From assembly GCA_018340805.1 (NCBI GenBank), contig JACMZG010001914.1, positions 30,481,658 to 30,545,657 of the forward strand: a stretch of 64,000 nt of DNA, given 5' to 3'. Shown here in pieces: positions 16,742 through 27,200 of the stretch. Both the position numbers and the translations under genes were made by a program. The stretch comes from Microvelia longipes (lineage: Eukaryota > Arthropoda > Insecta > Hemiptera > Veliidae). The notes below the pieces were generated by a model. It was not told the DNA's origin, did not search any database, and worked only from the letters and a program-made list of their open reading frames with translations. Positions within the stretch are counted from its first letter, which is position 1. Each line of letters starts with the position of its first letter.

Positions 16742-19700
16742 CTATTTGGGAGAACTTCTATGAGTTCGTTTTTGAGTGAGGGGGGGTCAAAGTTAAATTT
16801 CGAAAAATTTGACACCAGGTATAAGTTGTCCCTCAACACCCTTAAGGGGTCTTATCCTTTTGGATTTTTAAACCACACCCAGACAGTTATTAAGTACACT
16901 AAATAAGCTTTAATTTAAGCCTATTTGGGAGAACTTCTATGAGTTCGTTTTTTAATGAGGCGGGGGTCAAAGATACATTTTGAAATTTCCACACTACGTA
17001 AAAGTTGTCCCTCAACACCCAAAAGGGGTCTTATCCTTTTGGATTTTTAAACCAGACCGATAGTAATTAAGTACTCTAATAAGCTTTAATTTAAGTCTAT
17101 TTGGGAGAACTTCTATGAGTTAGGTTTTTTAATGAGGCGGGGGTCAAAGATAAATTTGAAATTTCCACACTACGTATAAGTTGTCCCTCAACACCCAAAA
17201 GGGGTCTTATCCTTTTGGATTTTTAAACCAGACCCAGACAGTTATTAAGTAAAATAAATAAGCTTTAATTTAAGCCTATTTAGGAGAACTTCTATGAGTT
17301 AGTTTTTTAATGAAGCGGGGGTCAAAGATAAATTTCGAAAAATTGACACAGTAAAGTTGTCCTCAACACCCAAAAACGGTCTTATCCTTTTGGATTTTTA
17401 AACCAGACCCCGATAGTAATTAAGTACTCTAAATAAGCTTTAATTTAAGTCTATTTGGAAGAACTTCTATGAGTGAGGGGGGGTCAAAGTTAAATTTCGA
17501 AAAATTTGACACCAGGTATAAGTTGTCCCTCAACACCCTAAAGGGGTCTTATCGTTTTGGATTTTTAAACCAGACCCAGCCAGTAATTAAGTACTCTAAA
17601 ATATGCTTTAATTTAAGCCTATTTGGAGAACTTCTATGAGTTCGTTTTTTGAGTGAGGGGGGGTCAAAGTTAAATTTGAAAAATTTGACACCAGGTATAA
17701 AGTTGTCCCTCAACACCCTAAAGGGGTCTTATCCTTTTGGATTTTTAAACCACACCCAGACAGTTATTAAGTACCTAAATAAGCTTTAATTTAAGCCTAT
17801 TTGGGAGAACTTCTATGAGTTCGTTTTTGAGTGAGGGGGGGTCAAAGATAAAATTTCAAATTTGGCACCAGGTATTGTCTCCTCAAAAAAGGTCTTATCC
17901 TTTTGGATTTTTAAATCAGACCCAACAGTTTTAAGTACTCTAAATAAGCTTTAATTTAAGCCTATTGGGAGAACTTCTATGAGTTCGTTTTTTGAGTGAG
18001 GGGGGGTCAAAGTTAAATTTCGAAATTTGACACCAGGTATAAGTTGTCCCTCACACCCAAAAGGGTCCTTATCCTTTTGGATTTTTAAACCAGACCCACA
18101 GTAATTAAGTACTCTAAATAGCTTTAATTTAAGCCTATTTGGGAGAACTTCTATGAGTTCGTTTTTGAGTGAGGGGGGGTCAAAGATGGAGAACTCTCGA
18201 TTTTTGGCAGAGCGTGACTTGTCTCCTGGGGGAAAAACGGTCCTTATCCTTTTGGATTTTTAAATCAGACCCAGCCAGTAATTAAGTACTCTAAATAAGC
18301 TTTAATTTAAGTCTATTTGGGAGAACTTCTATGAGTTAGTTTTTGAGTGAGGGGGGGTCAAAGTTAAATTTCGAAAAATTTGACACCAGGTATAAGTTGT
18401 CCCTCAACACCCAAAAAGGGTCTTATCCTTTTGGATTTTTAACCAGACCCAGCAGTAATTAAGTACTCTAAATATGCTTTAATTTAAGCCTATTTGGGAG
18501 AACTTCTATGAGTTCGTTTTTGAGTGAGGGGGGGTCAAAGTTAAATTTCGAAAAATTTGACACCAGGTATAAGTTGTCCCTCAACACCCTAAAGGGGTCT
18601 TATCCTTTTGGATTTTTAAACCACACCCAGACAGTAAGTAAGTACTCTAAATAAGCTTTAATTTAAGCCTATTTGGGAGAACTTCTATGAGTTCGTTTTT
18701 GAGTGAGGGGGGGTCAAAGTTAAATTTCGAAAAATTTGACACCAGGTATAAGTTGTCCCTCAACACCCTAAGGGGTCTTATCCTTTTGGATTTTTAAACC
18801 ACACCCAGACAGTTATTAAGTACACTAAATAAGCTTTAATTTAAGCCTATTTGGGAGAACTTCTATGAGTTCGTTTTTGAGTAAGGGGGTCAAAGATAAA
18901 CTCTCGAATTTGCAGAGCGTAGTTGTCCCTCAAAAACGGTCTTATCCTTTTGGATTTTTAAACCAGACCCAGACAGTTATTAAGTACTCTAAATAAGCTT
19001 TAATTTAAGCCTATTTGGGAGAACTTCTATGAGTTCGTTTTTGAGTGAGGGGGGTCAAAGTTAAATTTCGAAAAATTTGACACCAGGTATAAGTTGTCCC
19101 TCAACACCCTAAAGGGTCTTATCCTTTTGGATTTTTAAACCAGACCCAGACAGTTATTAAGTACACTAAATAAGCTTTAATTTAAGCCTATTTGGGAGAA
19201 CTTCTATGAGTTCGTTTTTTAATGAGGCGGGTCAAAGATAAATTTTGAAATTTCCACACACGTATAAGTTGTCCCTCAACACCAAAAAGGGTCTTATCCT
19301 TTTGGATTTTTAAACCAGACCCCGATAGTAATTAAGTACTCTAAATAAGCTTTAATTTAAGCCTATTGGGAGAACTTCTATGAGTTAGTTTTTTAATGAG
19401 GGGGGGTCAAAGATAAATTTTGAAATTTCCACACTACGTATAAGTTGTCCCTCAACACCCAAAAGGGTCTTATCCTTTTGGATTTTTAAACCAGACCCAG
19501 ACAGTATTAAGTACTAAATAAGCTTTAATTTAAGCCTATTTGGGAGAACTTCTATGAGTTAGTTTTTTTGAGGGGGGGTCAAAGATAAATTTCGAAAATT
19601 TGACACCAGGTATAAGTTGTCCCTCAACACCCAAAAAGGGTCTTATCCTTTTGGATTTTTAAACCAGACCCAGGTAATTAAGTACTCTAAATAAGCTTTA

Positions 19701-22700
19701 ATTTAAGCCTATTTGGAGAACTTCTATGAGAGGGGGGGTCAAAGTTAAATTTCGAAAAATTTGACACCAGGTATAAGTTGTCCCTCAACACCCTAAAGGG
19801 TCTTATCTTTTGGATTTTTAAACCAGACCCAGACAGTAATTAAGTACCTCTAAATAAGCTTTAATTTAAGCCTATTTGGGAGAACTTCTATGAGTTCGTT
19901 TTTGAGTGAGGGGGGGTCAAAGTTAAATTTCGAAAAATTTGACACCAGGTATAAGTTGTCCCTCAACACCCTAAAGGGGTCTTATCCTTTTGGATTTTAA
20001 ACCAGACCCAGACAGTAATTAGTACTCTAAATAAGCTTTAATTTAAGCCTATTTGGGAGAACTTCTATGAGTTCGTTTTTGAGTGAGGGGGGTCAAAGAT
20101 AAATTTCGAAAAATTTGACACCAGGTATAAGTTGTCCCTCAACACCCTAAAGGGTCTTATCCTTTTGGATTTTTAAACCAGACCCAGACAGTTATTAAGT
20201 ACACTAAATAAGCTTTAATTTAAGCCTATTTGGGAGAACTTCTATGAGTTAGTTTTTGAGTGAGGGGGGTCAAAGATAAAACTTCGATTTGACAGAGGTA
20301 ATTGTCCCTAAAAAAGGTCTTATCCTTTTGGATTTTTAAACAGACCCAGACAGTTATTAAGTACTCTAAATAAGCTTTAATTTAAGCCTATTTGGGAGAA
20401 CTTCTATGAGTTCGTTTTTGAGTGAGGGGGGGTCAAAGTTAAAATTTCGAAAAATTTGACACCAGGTATAAGTTGTCCCTCAACACCCAAAAGGGTCTTA
20501 TCCTTTTGGATTTTTAAACCAGACCCAGCCAGTAATTAAGTACTCTAAATAGCTTTAATTTAAGCCTATTTGGGAGAACTTCTATGAGTTCGTTTTTGAG
20601 TGAGGGGGGGTCAAAGTAAATTTCGTGACAAGGTATTTGTCCCAAAAAGGGTCTTATCCTTTTGGATTTTAAACCAGACCCAGCAGTAATTAAGTACTCT
20701 AAATAAGCTTTAATTTAAGCCTATTTGGGAGAACTTCTATGAGTCGTTTTTTAGTGAGGGGGGTCAAAGTTAAATTTCGAAAAATTTGACACAGGTATAA
20801 GTTGTCCCTCAACACCCAAAAGGGTCTTATCCTTTTGGATTTTTAAATCAGACCCAGACAGTATTAAGTACTCTAAATATGCTTTAATTTAAGCCTATTT
20901 GGGAGAACTTCTATGAGTTCGTTTTTGAGTGAGGGGGGTCAAAGATAAATTTCGAAAAATTTGACACCAGGTATAAGTTGTCCCTCAACACCCTAAAGGG
21001 TCTTATCCTTTTGGATTTTTAAACCAGACCCAGACAGTATTAAGTACTCTAAATAAGCTTTAATTTAAGCCTATTTGGGAGAACTTCTATGAGTTTTTTG
21101 AGTGAGGGGGGTCAAAGTTAAATTTCGAAAAAATTTGACACAGGTATAAGTTGTCCCTCAACACCCTAAAGGGTCTTATCCTTTTGGATTTTTAAACCAG
21201 ACCCAAACATTTATTAAGTACACTAAATAAGCTTTAATTTAAGCCTATTTCGGAGAACTTCTATGAGTTAGTTTTTGAGTGAGGGGGGTCAAAGATAAAT
21301 TTCGAAAAATTTGACACAGGTAAGTTGTCCCTAAAAAACGGTCCTTATCCTTTTGGATTTTTAAATCAGACCCAGACAGTTATTAAGTACTCTAAATAAG
21401 CTTTAATTTAAGCCTGTTTGGGAGAACTTCTATGAGTTCGTTTTTGAGTGAGGGGGGGTCAAAGTTAAATTTCGAAAATTTGACACCAGGTATAAGTTGT
21501 CCCTCAACACCCAAAAGGGGTCTTATCCTTTTGGATTTTTAAACAGACCCAGCCAGTAATTAAGTACTCTAAATTGCTTTAATTTAAGCTATTTGGGAGA
21601 ACTTCTATGAGTTAGTTTTTGAGTGAGGGGGGTCAAAGTTAAATTTCGAAAAATTTGACACCAGGTATAAGTTGTCCCTCAACACCCTAAAGGGGTCTTA
21701 TCCTTTTGGATTTTTAAACCAGACCCAGCCAGTAATTAAGTACTCTAAATAAGCTTTAATTTAAGCCTATTTGGGAGAACTTCTATGAGTTAGTTTTTTA
21801 GTGAGGGGGGTCAAAGATAAATTTCGAAAAATTTGACACCAGGTATAAGTTGTCCCTCAACACCCAAAAAGGGTCTTATCCTTTTGGATTTTTAAACAGA
21901 CCCAGACAGTAATTAAGTACTCTAAATAGCTTTAATTTAAGCCTATTTGGAGAATTCTATGAGTTCGTTTTTGAGTGAGGGGGGGTCAAAGTTAAATTTC
22001 GAAAATTTGACACCAGGTATAAGTTGTCCCTCAACACCCTAAAGGGGTCTTATCCTTTTGGATTTTTAAACCAGACCCAGACAGTAATTAAGTACACTAA
22101 ATAAGCTTTAATTTAAGCCTATTTGGGAGAACTTCTATGAGTTCGTTTTTGAGTGAGGGGGGGTCAAAGTTAAATTTCGAAAAATTTGACACCAGGTATA
22201 AGTTGTCCCTCAACACCCAAGGGTCTTATCCTTTTGGATTTTTAAACCACACCCAGACAGTAATTAAGTACACTAAATAAGCTTTAATTTAAGCCTATTT
22301 GGGAGAACTTCTATGAGTTCGTTTTTGAGTGAGGGGGGTCAAAGATAAGAACTTCGATTTGGCACCAGGTAGTTGTCCTCAAAAAGGGTCTTATCCTTTT
22401 GGATTTTTAAACCAGACCAGACAGTTATAAGTACTCTAAATAAGCTTTAATTTAAGCTATTTGGGAGAACTTCTATGAGTTCGTTTTTGAGTGAGGGGGG
22501 GTCAAAGTTAAATTTCGAAAATTTGACACCAGGTATAAGTTGTCCCTCAACACCCAAAAGGGTCTTATCCTTTTGGATTTTTAAATCAACCCAGCCAGTA
22601 ATTAAGTACTCTAAATATGCTTTAATTTAAGCCTATTTGGGAGAACTTCTATGAGTTCGTTTTTGAGTGAGGGGGGTCAAAGTTAAATTTCGAAAAATTT

Positions 22701-23376
22701 GACACCAGGTATAAGTTGTCCCTCAACACCCTAAAGGGTCTTATCCTTTTGGATTTTTAAACCACCCAGACAGTAAAAGTACTCTAAATATGCTTTAATT
22801 TAAGCCTATTTGGGAGAACTTCTATGAGTTCGTTTTTGAGTGAGGGGGGGTCAAAGTTAAATTTCGAAAAATTTGACACCAGGTATAAGTTGTCCCTCAA
22901 CACCCAAAAGGGTCTTATCCTTTTGGATTTTAAATCAGACCCAGCCAGTATTAAGTACTAAATAGCTTTAATTTAAGCCTATTTGGGAGAACTTCTATGA
23001 GTTCGTTTTTGAGTGAGGGGGGTCAAAGTTAAATTTCGAAAAATTTGACACAGTATAAGTTGTCCCTCAACACCCTAAAGGGGTCTTATCCTTTTGGATT
23101 TTTAAACAGACCCAGACAGTAATTAAGTACTCTAAATAAGCTTTAATTTAAGCCTATTTGGGAGAACTTCTATGAGTTCGTTTTTGAGTGAGGGGGGTCA
23201 AAGTTAAATTTCGAAAAATTTGACACCAGGTATAAGTTGTCCTCAACACCCTAAAGGGGTCTTATCCTTTTGGATTTTTAACCAGACCAGACAGTATTAA
23301 GTACTCTAAATAAGCTTTAATTTAAGCCTATTTGGGAGAACTTCTATGAGTTAGTTTTTGAGTGGGGGGTCAAAGA
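16742..23376 (-). repeat. Satellite array, reverse orientation (about 39 units)
   Basis: Counting AGAACTTCTATGAG gives about 39 units over about 6.6 kb, a mean period near 173 bp. Subtypes differ in the block between GGGGGGTCAAAG and GGTCTTATCC: a long form with AAATTTGACACCAGGTATAA, a form with TTTCCACACTACGTA, and shorter degraded forms. Many differences are single-base length changes in homopolymers. Confidence 0.95.
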
Positions 23377-24078
23377 TGGAGAACTCTCGATTTTTGGAGA
23401 GGTCGTTAATAAAATACAATATAAATACTAACTATATAATATAATAAATTTATTTTAATACAAGTTACATTATTTATGTCATACTAAACCATAATAATTG
23501 TATAATTTAAATTTAAAATGTCCTACATTACATTTATTTAAAGTTTATAAAGTTATTTTATCTTTTAAAGTTATTTATATTTGTGATACTAAACCTCAAT
23601 ATGGGTTTATTATATTAATATTTTTCTATCACATTGTGTTTAAGTAAAATAATTATTGTCATATATTATTAATGAACTTATGTTTAGTATGAATACATAA
23701 GTTATAGTTTAGGCCATACTAAACCCGTAATACACGGACTAATTTAATTAAAATGCCTGAACTAACATTCAGTTAAAGTATTGCATAGTATTACATTTAT
23801 TTATGGACCTAATTTTATTAATCCTGTAAAACTCTTGTGTACAAGATGATAGACTGTTTGATTTTAAGTATATTACTTATACTAACCCGCAACAGGAATA
23901 ATTAAACTGATTTAAATGTTCTTGTATTCACGAGAAGACGTAATATTATAACATTAATAATATATTTCGCGTAACGCCTTACTTTTGAAAGATACTAAAA
24001 ACACAATACTTAGGATTTGTAACCAGTCAATGTGAAACCTTCCCGAAAATCCGTAGCGTTTCTATTTGTGGGTATAGT
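23377..24078 (-). repeat. Right terminal inverted repeat
   Basis: Reverse complement of 14618-15309, ending CTATTTGTGGGTATAGT. Differences from the left arm are nearly all one-base gains or losses. Confidence 0.9.
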
Positions 24079-24086
24079 AAAATTAA
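24079..24086. repeat. Right target-site duplication AAAATTAA
   Basis: Identical to the eight bases at 14610-14617. Confidence 0.8.
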
Positions 24087-24241
24087 AAGTTAAGTGGTAA
24101 TAAGTTGATTGTTTTCATACAAATATAATGCGAATTTAAACCATAGATTTAAACTAATTGTTTAAAAAATTAAGTATTTGAATTGTTGAAAAATTTATTA
24201 AGTTTTCTATCATCTCTTAAACGTATAAGAATCCAGAGCAA

Positions 24242-24254
24242 ATGGCTGATGATG
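24242..24254 (+). CDS. THOC7: THOC7 exon 1 (13 coding bases)
   Basis: ATGGCTGATGATG|GTAAGTG encodes MADD plus one base. Joined to exon 2 it gives DDEEIIKRR, the expected THOC7 N-terminus. It is too short to find by ORF length. Confidence 0.8.
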
Positions 24255-27200
24255 GTAAGTGTGGATTGTTACTATCAATAATATACTTTTAATTCATTCT
24301 TTAAACTCTCCTATTTTTTCTTATTGCATTTATGTTAAAACTAATGTCATTTTGAGGGGGGGAGGATAATGGGAAGTCTTCTCACTCTATATGGTTCCTG
24401 TGTAGATAAAAGGAGACCTCATATTAAAGTGATGTAGAAATTCATACAGTAGGGGTTGGGGGTGCGGGACACAGTGGTCCAACTCCCTGGTTTGAGGTGG
24501 TCCTAAAAAAGCAGAGGCTAGTTGCATCAACTACCAGTCCGAGCACTAGTTTTCACCTTGTACCTTGTTTTAAATCGAGATGTCTAAAATCCATCATTTA
24601 GTTTAAAAATCCCCAAGGTCATAAGCATATAGGGCATTGACCAATCAGAAAAGCCACTGCCAAACTCCTCACTTGAAAGAAAAATAAAATCCCTATTCCC
24701 ATAACCGCTGTAGGGAAATAACCTCCTTCCCAGCTATCCTTCACTTCGTTTGTGGTTCTTCTTGTGTTTACATCGTTTTTAAAACTACTTTCTGATTAAT
24801 CAAGAAAAGGATATTATAAAATGAAACCTGCACTAAAGAAGTGTAAAAAACATCGCGAAGAAAACATGGGTAAATAACCTGATTTGTTTACAAAGTTTTT
24901 TCTTGCTCCCTTTTTGTAAGGAATTTTTATCTCTACAATTCGCGGTGCCTAAACTGATCTGTCAAGATTTTAAAGTAGTCGTTAGACCATATTTATGTTT
25001 ATAAGGAATGTAAACAAGACTAACTTTTTCGAACATTTTTTGTTGTTCAATATCTAGAAAACAAGATAAAAGGAAAAATAAAAAACACAATGGACACACA
25101 AATTAATTTCCATTTCTGCACGTCATGGTTATCATGATATTAGGTCTAGTTGAAAATAACACATCATTTATATTTTATAAAAATTTTACAGGTAAAATAA
25201 CTATACAATTTTTAACACTGTTGCTAATCCCTTTAAATAAATTTAATCTTGGTCATGCAGAAATAATTATTTTATATATGCGGGACAAGGTGAACTGACC
25301 TGCCTCTAGTGGGGAACTAAAAACAGGCCCTTTTCGAAAACAGCTTTTTCCGGAGGAGTTGGACCACTGTGTCCCGCACCCCCACCCTTACTGTATGAAT
25401 TTCTACATCACTTTACCTTATATCTTTTGTTTTTATTTTAGATGGTGTGCTCACAGCTATTTTTATCCGTCAGAATTGCTAAATTTAATTTATTTTTAAT
25501 AAATAATAACATAAACATGAAGTAATTTGCATATGATTTCACAAAAATTTGACGGATTGACAGCAGAAAGGTGTGCTCGATAATGTTCTGTTTGACCCCG
25601 TGTTTGTTTGATGTTTTATAGACTTCCTTTTCTCCTCCCCCCCCCCCTCCCTCAAAATGTCTTTAGTTGAAACTGAAGTCTTAGATGAGTGGGAAAATCA
25701 AAAGAAGAGAGAGTCTACTGACTCTCTAAATAATAGAGAAATAATGTACTCTAAAAAATAATGCACATATTTTTACATTTGGGGGGGGGGACAGTATTCC
25801 AACTCCCTGGTTTGAGGCAAGCTGATAAAATTTGTAAGGTGATTTAATTGCAGTTTTTATTAATGTAATCAAAATTTTTTTATGTTAGGCTTAAGTCAGG
25901 GATTGACTTCATTGCAGGAATAAATAATGAATTCTCAATGTTATCCTTTTTAACCAATTCCTGCAATGATGTCACGCATCATTCAAAAAAGTCAGATTAT
26001 AACTTCCGAATGCGTTTAGTGTGTTTATACCAAATTTAATCACCTTATACTTCCTACATTTCTTTTCTTCTAACCTTATACTTCTAAAACAGGGATTAGT
26101 TGCATGAACTATTAGACCAATCACTAATTTTCACCTTGTAAATGCCTTCATCAATATTTTATCAGTTTTAAATGGAGACGTCTTTTTATGTTTATATTTA
26201 TTATTATTATTGGGTTTAGAGGCACTTTAACATCAATTTCATAAGTGCCTTTTACAATTGTTAATTAAAGTAACACAACTTTTTATTGTTTATAAATTGT
26301 TTGTTTAAAAAGAATGTAAACAAGACTTATTTATGAACATTTTCTTTTCTCTTTAGTTGTTTATAGGATTATTTGTTTATAAAATCGGATAAATTATAAT
26401 TTTTTTTATTATACAACAAGCAATTTCAGATAAAAAATACAACAAGCAAGCAAATTTAATTTAAAAATTAAGAAATGGAGAAGCAGCAGTCGTGGAAAAA
26501 CGGAACCAAAAAAAAGGGGCCCATCAAAAACCGCTTATTCCAGATTTAAAACACTGTGTTTCCTGCCCCCACTCCTACTGTGTAAATTTGAACATTACTT
26601 TACACTGAAATAAGAATCACCGGTCAAACACCCTATTATTAATATAGGGTCGGGTGGTTTGGCAATGTTTCAACTTAATTGTTTTCCTAATGATGAGATG
26701 GTCCCACTTTTAGTATGAGGTCTGCTGTAATTCACCTGGATTGCTACTACTGTTTTTATACAAATGTTGCCAATATTATTCCTGTTGAATAATCAAAAGA
26801 AAGAGCCCTAATTTTGCCAAAGGTCTGTGGCACATTCTTGTAAACACACTATCTTTTAACAGTTAGGGCTCTGCATCAAACAAAGTGGTCCAAAGTGAAT
26901 ACAACCACCTTAAGTGATCTAAAAGTTAAAAAATTGTGGTAAACATATATCGAGTAGGGTATTGTTTTCGATATTTCTTGGGGTGCTGAATGCAGTAAAA
27001 CTGGTTTGGATTCGATATAACGACTAAAACTACTCCCCAAAGAAACCTAGGTCCCAGGTTCATGACCTAACACAATATTATTTGCACTCATTTCTTTGCT
27101 CAGTTTATGCTCATTTTTAGAGCATTTTTTTCTTTAAAAAAAATTGATAAAATTAAATTACAAGTTTTGATGCATCTGCTTAGATTTTGAAGCATATACC

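Larger units (their letters stand above)
14618..24078. mobile_element. Giant palindromic element: long TIRs enclosing an inverted satellite array
   Basis: The ends are ACTATACCCACAAATAGA and its exact reverse complement. The terminal inverted repeats continue for about 690 bp (14618-15309 and 23377-24078) with nearly perfect identity. A perfect 8-bp duplication, AAAATTAA, sits directly outside both ends. The interior is a tandem satellite. To the left of the N gap all units read in one direction and to the right all read in the other, so the whole interior is also an inverted repeat, unequal in length as assembled (about 1.3 kb against 6.6 kb). No transposase frame is present, so it would be non-autonomous. 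The 8-bp duplication is compatible with hAT- or P-like superfamilies and the long arms recall Mutator-like or foldback elements. The end sequence does not settle the class. Confidence 0.85.
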
